Positions 1 through 8,170 are shown, counted from the first letter of the stretch. The stretch is 33,010 bases of DNA from Herbidospora mongoliensis (GCF_001570545.1 NZ_BBXD01000033.1:1-33010), one strand, 5' to 3'. A program made the numbers and translations. The notes: a model not told the origin generated them from the sequence alone.

Positions 1-249
1 GGGAACCCCCGTCCTAGCCGCAGCAATCGTTTCTTCGGGGTTGACGGGTATCGAGATCGAAACGGCACGGCGGTCGGCGACCATTCCGTAGAGCGTCAGG
101 GCCAGGCTGCTCAGGCCGAGGAACGCGCCGACCACGCTGGCTGATTGGTCGGCCGCCTCCAACCCGGTCTGGAAGAAGTAGAGAGCCATTCCGCCCACGG
201 TGGTAATGAACAGAGCGATCCCCGCCCATTTAAGAACGCGTCCCGACAT
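1..249 (-). CDS. Small two-helix membrane protein, partial (3' end missing)
   Basis: A reading frame opens at an ATG at 249 and stays open for 83 codons to the left edge, so the C-terminus is missing. Residues about 5-25 (from KWAGIALFITTVGG) and 37-57 (VVGAFLGLSSLALTLYGM) are clear hydrophobic helices, followed by a basic turn (VADRR) and the start of a soluble region. This suggests a short membrane anchor with a cytoplasmic tail. I do not recognise a family. Small anchors of this kind occur beside signalling or conflict-type genes in actinomycetes, but nothing visible here fixes the role. Confidence 0.65.
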   Translation of the reverse strand, partial: MSGRVLKWAGIALFITTVGGMALYFFQTGLEAADQSASVVGAFLGLSSLALTLYGMVADRRAVSISIPVNPEETIAAARTGVP

Positions 250-342
250 GACGTCATCATTCCGTGACTTCAAGATCACATGAAGCGATGCGCAGCGTGC
301 GGGTGTGCTCGCCCGTCGCAAGTCGGCCAGAGTCAGCGAAAG

Positions 343-570
343 CTAGCTGTTCACCATGTCTGTCCGCCGGGATGAGCCCGCCGTCGTAGACGGCCGAGGC
401 GGTGGCCAGCGGGCCGTCAGGAACCCGGTCCAGATGCAGCGGCGTACGAGCGGCCCCGCGACGGCCCAGCGGTCACCGATGAGGCGGGAGCGCAGGATGC
501 GCCGCACCAACTCGACCCCGACCAGGGCGGCGAGCACGGCGATGGCGAGGGAGATCCAGTTTCATGCTTC
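343..570 (-). pseudogene. Relic of a membrane protein N-terminus, possibly MscS-like
   Basis: An ATG near 564, after a GGAAG purine run, begins a few codons and then loses frame. The adjacent frame continues as one hydrophobic helix (ISLAIAVLAALVGVELV) followed by a basic stretch (RRILRSRLIGDRW). This resembles the N-terminal helix of small actinobacterial MscS-type channel proteins, from memory only. The frame then degenerates into proline/serine-rich sequence and stops at 343. No channel domain follows. I read it as a decayed, frameshifted 5' gene fragment. The rest of 250-668 holds only the terminator at 628-658. Confidence 0.3.
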
Positions 571-627
571 CGTCACGGCACGAGATCATCACATTTCCGG
601 CGTTTTGTCAGATTTTTGGACGAGGAA

Positions 628-658
628 AAGGCTCGGCCGCGTCCAGCGGCCGAGCCTT
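628..658 (-). terminator. Strong intrinsic terminator of the small secreted-protein gene
   Basis: A perfect 13-bp stem (AAGGCTCGGCCGC paired with its exact reverse complement) encloses a 5-nt loop. On the minus strand it is followed by TTTTCCTC. It lies 10 bp after the stop codon at 669, as expected for a rho-independent terminator of that gene. Confidence 0.85.
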
Positions 659-668
659 GGGACTTCCC

Positions 669-1109
669 TTAACCGACCCAGCCGCCACACGTCCAGGAGG
701 TCGGCGTGGAGGGGCCGATCCCCCAGCAGGTGTGGAAGCGCTCAAGGTTGACCCCGAGTTGGGTGGCGGGCACGGTCGCCGTGTTGTGGGTACCGAAGTT
801 GCCGAAGTTGACCTTCTTCATCTGGGTGTTGGCGGTCAGCCAGCCGTAGCTGCCCCAGAGCTGGCGTTCGATCTTCACCCACCAGGGGTTGCAGCACTGG
901 TCGCTGGTGTCCCAGACGAAGCGGCCGTAGCGCGTGGAACAGCCGGTGCCGACGACATGGGTGCTCCAGGTGCCGTCCCAGCCCCAGTAGCTGCTGCCGC
1001 TGCTCACTGTTCCGCATGCCGCGTTCGCGGGCTGGGTCGTGGCCAGCGGGATGGCGAGACCGATGAGAAGGGCGATCGCCGTCGAGATGATTGATCGTTT
1101 GATTCGCAT
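669..1109 (-). CDS. Small secreted Cys/Trp-rich protein
   Basis: This frame encodes 146 residues from the ATG at 1109. I prefer it to an upstream ATG at 1139 because it begins directly with a classic Sec signal peptide: MRIKRS, a hydrophobic core (TAIALLIGLAIPLA) and an AxA-like site (PANAACG). The mature part is about 110 residues, rich in Trp, Gly, Ser and Thr, with six Cys (CGTV, TGCSTRY, DQCCNPW, HTCWG, WTCGG) that could form three disulfides. Such exported small proteins may be wall-associated or signalling, but I recognise no family. It is divergent from a SARP regulator and shares its upstream region, suggesting SARP control. A strong terminator follows. Confidence 0.8.
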   Translation of the reverse strand: MRIKRSIISTAIALLIGLAIPLATTQPANAACGTVSSGSSYWGWDGTWSTHVVGTGCSTRYGRFVWDTSDQCCNPWWVKIERQLWGSYGWLTANTQMKKVNFGNFGTHNTATVPATQLGVNLERFHTCWGIGPSTPTSWTCGGWVG

Positions 1110-1188
1110 GGCCGTAGCGTCGATCAGGTTTCTTGACACGACCTTGCCACCGCCGGTCGCAACCGGCCAAAAGGGGTTCTACCTGGCT

Positions 1189-1206
1189 CTATACCTCATC
1201 TATACC
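1189..1206. promoter_or_regulatory. Candidate SARP operator: two CTATACC repeats with 11-bp period
   Basis: CTATACC occurs at 1189-1195 and again at 1200-1206, separated by TCAT. SARP proteins such as ActII-ORF4 and DnrI bind heptameric direct repeats with exactly this 11-bp periodicity. On the minus strand the inner repeat ends 7 nt before TAGAAC (1181-1176), a fair -10 element, which matches the usual SARP promoter geometry and points to the small secreted-protein gene. The repeats also lie just upstream of the SARP start at 1223, so autoregulation is equally possible. Confidence 0.55.
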
Positions 1207-1222
1207 CCCGTGTCCGACGCTC

Positions 1223-2050
1223 ATGATCATGCGGATTCGGGGTTGGGAGTTCCGGCTGCTGGGGCCGGTCGAAGTTGCGCAAGGGGACACGGCGATCACA
1301 CTCTCCCGGCGCGCGCAACGCTGCCTGCTGGGCCTGCTGCTGCTGGACGCGGGACACGTCGTGCCGGTCAACCGGCTGCTCGACCTGTTGTGGGACGACA
1401 CGCCGCCGGACAACGCCAGGGCCACCCTGCACTGCCACGTCGCCCGGCTGCGCGGCACGCTCGATCCGGACCGGACCGGTTCGCGGGGCTTCCGGCTGCT
1501 GCGTCAGGGCGACGGCTATCTGGCCGCCACCGACATCAGGGCGATCGACCTGTTCCGGTTCCGTGACCTGGTCGGGCAGGCCCGCCGGTCGTCCGGTCCC
1601 GGAACCCGGTCGCGGCTGCTGACCGACGCCCTGGCCTGCTGGCGGGGGCCGCTGCTCGCCGACGCCGCGTCCGATCGGCTCCGGGATCGGCTGGGGGTCG
1701 GGCTGGAGGAGCTCCGCCTGGGCGCGATCGAGTCGCGGGCCGAGGCGGAACTCCAGTGCGGGCGGCATCGGGAGCTGCTCCCTGAGCTCGCCGATCTGGT
1801 GCGGCTGCATCCGCTCAGGGAGCGCCTGATCGGGGCGTACATGATCGCCTTGTATCGCGACGGGCGGCAGTCCGACGCGCTGGCGGGCTACCGCAGGGCG
1901 CGCGGCGACTTCGTGCGGGAACTCGGGCTCGAACCGACCAGAGAACTGCACGAGCTGCACGACCGGATGGCCCGCGCGGACCCCTCGCTCGACTACGAGC
2001 CGGCCAGGGCGTCCGCGCGGCGCTGGTCCTGGCGTTACCAGCCGGTGTAG
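1223..2050 (+). CDS. SARP-family (AfsR/DnrI/RedD-like) transcriptional activator
   Basis: This 275-residue protein has the two-part layout of a minimal SARP. Residues about 5-95 are an OmpR-type winged-helix DNA-binding domain (FRLLGPVEV, LTLSRRAQRCLLGLLLL-like helix, VPVNRLLDLLWDD). Residues about 100-250 are a bacterial transcriptional activation (BTAD) domain, ending in the hallmark GYRRARGDFVRELGLEP. There is no NB-ARC ATPase, so it is the short pathway-specific type. I start it at ATG 1223, with 1229 as alternative; the frame upstream is not domain-like. It is divergent from the secreted protein gene and overlaps the 3' end of the convergent esterase gene by 16 bp. It probably activates a neighbour through the 7-bp repeats at 1189-1206. 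Confidence 0.88.
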   Translation: MIMRIRGWEFRLLGPVEVAQGDTAITLSRRAQRCLLGLLLLDAGHVVPVNRLLDLLWDDTPPDNARATLHCHVARLRGTLDPDRTGSRGFRLLRQGDGYLAATDIRAIDLFRFRDLVGQARRSSGPGTRSRLLTDALACWRGPLLADAASDRLRDRLGVGLEELRLGAIESRAEAELQCGRHRELLPELADLVRLHPLRERLIGAYMIALYRDGRQSDALAGYRRARGDFVRELGLEPTRELHELHDRMARADPSLDYEPARASARRWSWRYQPV

Positions 2051-5000
2051 TTCACCTCAGGGCTGGTGAGGTGGTTCTTGAACACGGCGGCGAACTCCTG
2101 GGCCCCTCTCGGGTTGGGGTGGATGGAACTGCGGCTCACACAGATCTTCCCGTCGTTGAGGCAGCCGTCCCTGAGGTCGATGGCAGGGTCGCCGGTGACG
2201 CTGACGATGAAGTCGCCGGGACCGGTGTTGCTGAACAGCACGGGGTTGAACCACCGGTCGACGTTGCACGAACCATGCCCGCGGAAGGCCGGCAGGGAGT
2301 CTGCGAAGGACACCTCGTTCCCGGCGTCCCGCAACACCCGCACCGTGTTCTTCGCCTCGGTGACGAAGTATTCGCTGGCCCGCGTGATGACGCCCTGGGC
2401 CTGGGGGTCGAAGTTGCCGCACCACGAGTTCGTGCCCACCGCGTCCGGATAGCCCATGAGCACGATCTTCGCCTTCTTGCCCCGGCTGCCGTTCTTGTTC
2501 TCCGTCTTGCTCTCGATCTGCTGGAGGATGTCGGCGACGTTGGCCGGGGCGTTGTACACCGTCTTGGTGTTGAGGGTGGCGAGGATGGTCGCCTTGAGGT
2601 TGTCGTCGTAGGCGGTGTCGCCTCCGCAGGTGACGATGAAGCAGTCCTGGATGACCCCGTCCCAGTCGGCGTCGTTGGCACCGATCGTCAGCGCGACGAG
2701 GGTCGTGTTCTTGGTCAGGAAGCCGCTCTCGATCTGGGCCGCCTCCCGGAACCTGCCCTCCGCGCTTCCCCGGTAGTCCGACCACTCGTCGATCGGCTGG
2801 GTCATGTACGTGTACTGCGGCACGAACATGTCCCTCGTCTCGGCGCCCGAGCACGCTATGAACGCGAAGTCGAGCCTCGGATCGAAGGAGTCGGCGAGCT
2901 GTCCGACGGTCTGGGTCTCGCCCGGGAGGACGGTCTGCCTGATCCAGGCGTCCTTGCTGCGCCGGCAGGCGTTCCAGCGCGGCGTCTTGTAGCCGAAGTC
3001 GGTCTCGGGATAGTAGTTCCCGACTCCCTCACCCGAGGTGATCGAGTCGCCCATGGCCACGACGAAGTGCTTGGGCTTGTTTCTCAGCACCTGGAAGGCG
3101 ACCGCGTCCCACGAGATGGCCGCCGAGCCGTCGCCCTCCAGATTCAGGTTGGTGAGCGACACCTCCGGCCGTCCGGAGAACTGGAAGACGCCCAGGTTGT
3201 ACCAGGCGTTCTGCTCGCGGCTCTGGCTCAGGTAGCGGGTCTCCCGCACGTTGTTGCCCAGATTGATCGTGTACGGGGCCTGCTGGGTCTCCGCGCGCCG
3301 CCTCGGAATGTGGACGAGCACCCGGGCCCACCCGTTGATGTCCGCGTTCGGCTTCCAGGTGCCGGTCACCTGCATGGTGTTGCCGTTCCTGGCGCTGGTG
3401 CGGGTGTAGCCGAACCAGCTGTGCCCGCCGAACCCGTTGCCGAGCTGCTGGAAGTCGGCGCGGGCGGGCACCCGGCCGGCCGAGTCCTGGGCGAAGTCGA
3501 ACGTCAGGGTGCCGCTGTTGGTCCACAGGCTGTTGTCGCAGCCGCCGCGGACCGCCGGGGCGGTCGTGTCGTCGACGATCATGACCTTCGTCGTGTCCCC
3601 GCCGACCATGGGCAGCCCGGCTGTCCGGCATGTCGTCCACTGGTCCTGGGGTTCGGCCCTTTCTGTGCCTCCCCAGGTCGAGTCGTAGCGCAGGGACGCC
3701 TCGTGCCCGCACGCCGACGCGCAGTCCTTCCACGCCTTGGAGAAGTGCCACCAGCACTTGAAGTCGGCCCGTTGGCAGGTGCCGCGGCTGTTCCCCGTCA
3801 CCGGCGGCTGGCACTCGCTGCCCGGCGCGCAGAAGGCGTTGTTGTCGACGATCCCGGTGTTGGAGACCGTCGGCACGATCATGGTGCGGTAGCCCTCGGT
3901 GGTCCACCACGCGTAGTTGTAGCCGCCCTCGGCGAGGGTCTTGTTCTGGGACGGGTCCCACCAGGTCTTGGTGATCGGCCACGCCGCCCAGCCGAGGACT
4001 TTCTCCTGGTAGGGCCAGTCCTGCGGGTGCGCCGCGTCGGAGTAGTTGTTGTTGTCGAGGAACGGGCGGCGGTCCTGCCGGTAGTTGGAGTTGGCGGGGT
4101 TGTTCGTCCAGCCCACGCCCCAGGCGCCGTTGTTCGGGGTGCCGTTGTTGTCGTTCTTCCAGGCGTCGGCCTGGGCGTGCCAGCCGGAGTTGTACGCCCA
4201 GACCGCCATGTACCAGTTCTCGATCTTCGACGGGTCACCGTCGTGGACCTTCGCCGACCCGCCGGTGTCGGTCCAGATCTCGTTCCACTTCTGGGCCAGG
4301 GTCGACATGCCGGCCGCGATGTTGGTGACGTAGTCGGTCGCCACCCGCTTCTGCTTGTTCGGGCTCCACAGGGTCGCGTCGCCGCGCATGTTGTCGGTCT
4401 GCTGCGAGATGCCGTAGCCGCAGTCGGCCTTGGTGAAGTCGACGTCCCAGTCATTGGCCGGGTTGCTGTCGTAGATGTTGACGCCGTAGAAGTTGCCGAC
4501 CAGCGGATTGCCGGTCTCGCCCTCCAGGACGTTGCGCTGGGCCTGCCACAGGTTCGACTCCTGCGCCAGGATGCCGAACATGATCGACACCGGGATGCGG
4601 CCGCCGCCCTGAAGGTCCGGGATGGGGAACTCGCTCTGCGGGTTCCATCCCGGCAGGCCCGTCAGGCCCTTCCAGTTGGCCGGCCGGGACACGGTCAGCC
4701 GGTTCTTGAAGACGAGCTGGTCGACGGCCCACTCCACCTGCCGCCAGTGCGGCTGGTAGACCTGGATCGACGGGTCGTTGCGCGGGATCGCGCACCGGAA
4801 GCCGGTGTCGACGGTCCCGGTGACGGAGGTGGTCACGGCCGGGCCGACCGGCTTGAGGGCCAGCGCCAGTTTGGGGTTGACGACGCGGCCCGAGGCCGCC
4901 GACGGGAGCAGGTCGGCGCCCGGCTGCACCTCGAAGCCGACGTCCGTCTTGGTCGTGACGACCTGGGCGGTGATGTCGACGGGCTCGGCGTCGGGCACCT

Positions 5001-6081
5001 CGGGGCTGCCCCCGCGTTCGTCGTCTCCCACGCTGGTGGCCTCCGGCCGACCGGTCGGCGGTGCGCCGGGGCCCGCGCGCAGCCCACGCCTCGCCGCGCC
5101 GGTGACCGCGAGGCCGCCCTCCGAGGAGACGTCGGCCGTCGCCGGGGCGTCCACGAGCGACACGCCCTGCGGCAGGGTGGCCTTGCTGTCGGCCTGGCCG
5201 ACGAGGAAGACGCGGCCGTTCACGCCCGACTGGACCGTCAGGTCGCCCAGGCGGCCCGAGGCCAGTTCTCGCGTCGTGCCGCCCAGGTACTGCCGTACCT
5301 TGACCGACTCGCCGTCGCGGGTGGCGAAGGCGACGCCGCCGTCGGCGGTCGCGCGCAGGTCGAACGGCACCGAACCGGTCGCCGCGAGTTCGGCCAGCTC
5401 GCCGCCCGCCTTGACCTCGACGAGCCGCGCCCCGTCGGCCGCCACGACCGTGTCGCCCACGGGGACGGCCGAGGTGAGCTGGGCGCGGGCCACGACGGCC
5501 CGGGTCACCCGCTTGGCGGCGGTGTCGACCGTGAGCAGGCGGGTGGTGGCGTGCTTCTCGCTGACGCCCTGGGTGAGCGCGACCGTGTCACCGGCGCCGC
5601 AGCCCGGGTTGAAGTAGGCCAGCGTCACCTGGTCGCGGAGCTTGGTGACGGCGCCGGTCTTGGCGTCGATGATCGCGGCGAAGGCGCCCCGGCTGAACAG
5701 CCAGTCGCGGTTGGTGAAGTGGCGCGGCGCGTAGACGGCCACGATCCTGGAGCCGGATCCGGTGAGGCAGGCGTTGCCGATCCACTGGTCGGTGTCCATG
5801 CCGGGCTCAGTGAGCGTGGCGACGGTCCGCCACTGGTAGCCCGAGGCGGCCGACGCGGTGAACACGTGGAATCCGGTCGCGTCGCCGGCCGTGGTGAGGG
5901 CCACGTCGGCGGACTTCTGCCAGTTCGCGCCCAGCACCCGGTCGCGTAACTCGGGCTGCACCGACGACGGTTGGAGGGACGGTGGCGGCTCGGCCAGCGC
6001 GGGATTCGCCGGGGTGATCACAGGGGTGATCAGGGTGGCCAGGAAGGCGGCGATCAACAGGAGCCGCCGGGAGGGTCTCAT
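2035..6081 (-). CDS. Secreted multidomain protein: transglycosylase-like + golvesin-like + SGNH/GDSL esterase
   Basis: The start at 6081 gives 1348 residues beginning with a Sec signal peptide (MRPSRRLLLIAAFLATLI, cut near PALAEPP); the frame extends to 6111 without it. Residues about 50-340 are beta-rich and propeller-like. A low-complexity Pro/Asp linker follows. Residues about 430-680 look like a lysozyme/SLT fold: GILAQESNLWQAQRN carries the presumed catalytic Glu near 507, and GYGISQQTDNM follows. Residues about 850-1000 resemble the golvesin C-terminal/xanthan-lyase beta domain. Residues about 1005-1345 form an SGNH hydrolase with block I VAMGDSITSGEG (nucleophile Ser near 1012), block III TIGANDADW and block V SSIHPNPRG (Asp is replaced by Ser in the usual DxxH). 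It likely acts on cell wall or extracellular polymer. It converges with the SARP gene. Confidence 0.88.
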   Translation of the reverse strand: MRPSRRLLLIAAFLATLITPVITPANPALAEPPPSLQPSSVQPELRDRVLGANWQKSADVALTTAGDATGFHVFTASAASGYQWRTVATLTEPGMDTDQWIGNACLTGSGSRIVAVYAPRHFTNRDWLFSRGAFAAIIDAKTGAVTKLRDQVTLAYFNPGCGAGDTVALTQGVSEKHATTRLLTVDTAAKRVTRAVVARAQLTSAVPVGDTVVAADGARLVEVKAGGELAELAATGSVPFDLRATADGGVAFATRDGESVKVRQYLGGTTRELASGRLGDLTVQSGVNGRVFLVGQADSKATLPQGVSLVDAPATADVSSEGGLAVTGAARRGLRAGPGAPPTGRPEATSVGDDERGGSPEVPDAEPVDITAQVVTTKTDVGFEVQPGADLLPSAASGRVVNPKLALALKPVGPAVTTSVTGTVDTGFRCAIPRNDPSIQVYQPHWRQVEWAVDQLVFKNRLTVSRPANWKGLTGLPGWNPQSEFPIPDLQGGGRIPVSIMFGILAQESNLWQAQRNVLEGETGNPLVGNFYGVNIYDSNPANDWDVDFTKADCGYGISQQTDNMRGDATLWSPNKQKRVATDYVTNIAAGMSTLAQKWNEIWTDTGGSAKVHDGDPSKIENWYMAVWAYNSGWHAQADAWKNDNNGTPNNGAWGVGWTNNPANSNYRQDRRPFLDNNNYSDAAHPQDWPYQEKVLGWAAWPITKTWWDPSQNKTLAEGGYNYAWWTTEGYRTMIVPTVSNTGIVDNNAFCAPGSECQPPVTGNSRGTCQRADFKCWWHFSKAWKDCASACGHEASLRYDSTWGGTERAEPQDQWTTCRTAGLPMVGGDTTKVMIVDDTTAPAVRGGCDNSLWTNSGTLTFDFAQDSAGRVPARADFQQLGNGFGGHSWFGYTRTSARNGNTMQVTGTWKPNADINGWARVLVHIPRRRAETQQAPYTINLGNNVRETRYLSQSREQNAWYNLGVFQFSGRPEVSLTNLNLEGDGSAAISWDAVAFQVLRNKPKHFVVAMGDSITSGEGVGNYYPETDFGYKTPRWNACRRSKDAWIRQTVLPGETQTVGQLADSFDPRLDFAFIACSGAETRDMFVPQYTYMTQPIDEWSDYRGSAEGRFREAAQIESGFLTKNTTLVALTIGANDADWDGVIQDCFIVTCGGDTAYDDNLKATILATLNTKTVYNAPANVADILQQIESKTENKNGSRGKKAKIVLMGYPDAVGTNSWCGNFDPQAQGVITRASEYFVTEAKNTVRVLRDAGNEVSFADSLPAFRGHGSCNVDRWFNPVLFSNTGPGDFIVSVTGDPAIDLRDGCLNDGKICVSRSSIHPNPRGAQEFAAVFKNHLTSPEVNYTGW

Positions 6082-6122
6082 TCCCGGAGCATCCGCAGGC
6101 CACCTTGACACAGCCTTGCCAC

Positions 6123-6260
6123 TTACCGCTTGACGCCGAGATCGGTGAGGATGTCACGCGACCGGGCCGACTCGACGGCGAACCAGTCGTGGAAGTCGGG
6201 CCCGTCGAGGTAGATCGGCGTCCAACGGTGGCTCACCTGCCAACCCCGCTTGTCTAGCGT
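6123..6260 (-). pseudogene. C-terminal relic, possibly a TctC-type solute-binding protein
   Basis: About 45 codons end at TAA 6125-6123 and read like the last part of a periplasmic binding protein of the tripartite tricarboxylate transporter type: GWQVSHRWTPIYLDGPDFHDW, then ESARSRDILTDLGV. The usual ending in that family is a YLxGxxF motif, an amphipathic helix and a final LxxLGL. The frame closes upstream at a TAG near 6285, next to the repeat copy at 6278-6348, and there is no start, so only the 3' end survives. The family call is from memory and tentative. Confidence 0.4.
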
Positions 6261-6277
6261 GCCGTCTACGTCCGGGC

Positions 6278-6348
6278 TCGAACCCTATGAAGCGTCTCGC
6301 CGTGGCGGCGCGCCCATGGACTATCGGTTTCAGGCGGGCGACCGTAAC
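6278..6348 (+). repeat. Dispersed repeat, copy 1
   Basis: About 70 bp running from TCGAACCC to GACCGTAAC is clearly similar to 30646-30714 on the same strand and 30894-30962 on the opposite strand. Shared blocks include CTCGCCGTG and TATCGGTTTCAGGCGGGCGA. It lies at the junction between the transporter-tail relic and the TniQ relic, so it may mark an old recombination point. Confidence 0.6.
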
Positions 6349-6584
6349 GGCCACGCTGCCTGACGGCTGCCAGCCGCAACCAGTCCGAACCGGCATCCGC
6401 CAGAGCCCGTGCCGCTCGGGCGAACATCGTTAGCCACAGTCCGTAGCCGCAACCCGAGTAGTTGCGCCAACAACCCTGGCGGACAGTGGTTCCGAACAGC
6501 CATCCGATCGACCCAGGAGGCGAACGACTCCCTGACCTGCGGTTTCACCACCAGAGCCAGCCGACGAGGCGGATCTACTGTCAA
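6330..6584 (-). pseudogene. tniQ: TniQ-family fragment (transposon target-selection protein)
   Basis: From a TTG at 6584 the frame reads RLALVVKPQVRESFASWVDR, then CPPGLLAQLLGLR. This matches the N-terminal signature of TniQ/TnsD-like proteins (P-x-x-x-ESxxSWxxRLA). TniQ proteins work with TniA/TniB in Tn5053- and Tn7-like transposition. Similarity ends after about 50 residues and the frame becomes unrelated, stopping at 6330 inside repeat copy 1, so the gene is truncated. Its 5' side is separated from the transposon-end repeats by the IS701 insertion at 6589. Confidence 0.6.
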
Positions 6585-6588
6585 CTAG

Positions 6589-8118
6589 CGGTAGTTCGTT
6601 GAATCAAGGTGGTAGGTAGAGGCGTAACCCATGACCTGCATGAACGGCGTCGATGAGCGCTTGCAGATCAGCGGGCGGGGGCGCTTTGGACCATGCCCGC
6701 CACCAGCGTGTGAGCGCAATGGCCGGGGTCAGCCAACTTCGGACCGCGCGGAGTGTGTGGGGCCAACTGGGGGCCGAGGGGAACCGCGGGACGCTTCGAG
6801 GCTGCTGGGATGAGGCGGTCGCGCCCCCTCTCTACGGCACTGGCCGATGGCATCGCAGGTGGGGGCGGATCGGCGAACCAGGCGGCCCAGCAGAAACTGA
6901 AAGCGCAGTTGACCAGCGCCTGATGGCGTCGGATGGCGATGTCGGAGCGGACTTGGAAGTCGGCCCAGCCCAGCTCGTCCTTGATCTGTTTGTAGCTCTG
7001 TTCGATCCAGTTCCGGATGCCGTAGAGGCGGACGAGTTCGGCCAGGTCGGCGGCCTGATGAGGACTGTCGGCCGTGCGGGGTGAGCCGGGGCGGGGCAGG
7101 TTGGTGGCCAGGTACCAGGTGGCCTTGTCGGGCAGCGTGGCCGGATCGGCGGTGGCCACCACCAGCCGGGTGAGCCCGTCCGGGCCCCAGGCGCCCAGCC
7201 GGGCTTCCCCGGCCCACCAGGTCTCGGTGTGCCCATCCCGGAAGGTGCGCTCGACCCGCTGCCAGTCGCCGGGCTGATCCGGCCCGGCCCAGCCCAGCTC
7301 CCGGGCGGCCTCTCGCGGTGTGTACGCCCCGGGCCCGTAGGCCCAGGTGCCGCGGCGGGCGCGTAAGGCCATCACCCAGGCCAGGCCGATCCGGCGCAGT
7401 TCGGCGCGGAAGTTGTCCAGATCCCCGTAGGCGCAGTCGGCCACCGCGGCACGCACGCCCACCCCGGCCTGGATCGCCGCCGCGGCAAGCTCCACCGCGA
7501 TCTGCCATTTCGTGCGGAAGGCCGGGTCGTTCTTGCCGCCGGGCAACCGGCGCGCGGGGGTGTAGGGCTGGGCGTGCAGCGGGAAGTACAACCGTTCATC
7601 GGCCCACAGCGAGGTCACCGTGACGATGCCGTTGTCGGTCTTACCGAGCCGCCCCAGCCATTGACGGCCGGCGAAGGCCGTCGCCGTGCCGTCTTTGCGG
7701 TCCCCGCTGTCATCGATCACCAGCACCCCACCGGCATGCGCGGCGGTGGCCGGATCGGCCAGCAGCAGCCGCAGCCGCCGCTCGTTGATCCGGTCGGGGT
7801 CCCAGCACGACTCCGACAGGAAGAACTGCAGCCGCTGCGCCGGTGGACTCCCGGCACCCGCCACCGGCTCCGCATCGGCCAGGCACGTCAGCGTCTTGTT
7901 CCGCGAGCGCGGCTGGAGTAACCCGGCCAGATACTCCCGAAACCCCCGCCGCTGCGCCACATGGGAGAACAGGTCATCGAAACGGGCCGCGTACTCCTCC
8001 AGCGGCCCCGGCGCGGGCGGACACGGCTTGGGTTTGGTCATCCCTCGGCTCCCTTCATCCGGAAGCCCCCGTACCTACGCTTCTACCTTGCCGAACGCCT
8101 TGATTCAACGAACTACCG
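6589..8118 (-). mobile_element. Complete IS701-family insertion sequence, ~1.53 kb
   Basis: Perfect 25-bp inverted repeats lie at 6585-6609 and 8098-8122, the outermost 4 bp being CTAG on both sides. IS701-family elements commonly insert at CTAG and duplicate it, so the element proper is taken as 6589-8118 with CTAG as target duplication; since CTAG is a palindrome, it could instead belong to the repeat. One full-length transposase gene fills the element. It is inserted in the relic of a TniQ-bearing transposon. Confidence 0.9.
6668..8041 (-). CDS. IS701-family transposase (DDE)
   Basis: This 457-residue protein has the layout of the DDE_5/IS701 transposases. The N-terminal segment includes YAARFDDLFSHVAQRRGFREYL. 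The catalytic core has first Asp in VLVIDDSGDRKDG, second Asp in VADCAYGD, and the Glu in RNWIEQSYKQIKDELGW (the YREK-like signature). The sequence TALSLWADERLYFPLHAQPY-like region (here VTVTSLWADERLYFPL) is typical. The ATG at 8041 lies about 75 bp inside the right terminal repeat and the stop is about 60 bp inside the left one, so the gene is intact and possibly active. Frame and length agree with full-length family members. Confidence 0.93.
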   Translation of the reverse strand: MTKPKPCPPAPGPLEEYAARFDDLFSHVAQRRGFREYLAGLLQPRSRNKTLTCLADAEPVAGAGSPPAQRLQFFLSESCWDPDRINERRLRLLLADPATAAHAGGVLVIDDSGDRKDGTATAFAGRQWLGRLGKTDNGIVTVTSLWADERLYFPLHAQPYTPARRLPGGKNDPAFRTKWQIAVELAAAAIQAGVGVRAAVADCAYGDLDNFRAELRRIGLAWVMALRARRGTWAYGPGAYTPREAARELGWAGPDQPGDWQRVERTFRDGHTETWWAGEARLGAWGPDGLTRLVVATADPATLPDKATWYLATNLPRPGSPRTADSPHQAADLAELVRLYGIRNWIEQSYKQIKDELGWADFQVRSDIAIRRHQALVNCAFSFCWAAWFADPPPPAMPSASAVERGRDRLIPAASKRPAVPLGPQLAPHTPRGPKLADPGHCAHTLVAGMVQSAPAR

Positions 8119-8142
8119 CTAGATGTCCTAGACTCTCATTTC

Positions 8143-8170
8143 ACTGTCAACTACCGCTTCTCACTGTCAT
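8143..8170 (-). repeat. Transposon-end repeats left of the IS701 insertion scar
   Basis: ACTGTCAACTA occurs at 8143-8153 and, on the other side of the IS, at 6577-6587. A shorter ACTGTCA lies at 8163-8169, 20 bp from the first. With the IS removed, these form three spaced copies directly upstream of the TniQ fragment. Spaced repeats with TGTCA are typical of Tn5053/Tn7-like ends, where the transposase binds. I take this as the end of the element that carried tniQ. Confidence 0.45.

Noticed and set aside
1133-1138. TTGACA as a possible -35 for the SARP gene
   Set aside because: No acceptable -10 is found 16-18 bp downstream (GTCGCA at best).
2071-5949. Plus-strand open frame of 1292 codons
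   Set aside because: It lies antisense to the secreted esterase, is Arg/Val/Gly-rich without domains, and results from the GC-rich third positions of the real gene.
6270-6300. Minus-strand GGGTTCGAGCCC, resembling a tRNA T-arm
   Set aside because: The flanks do not form a T-stem of five pairs and no acceptor, anticodon or D-arm can be built around it. It is part of the dispersed repeat.
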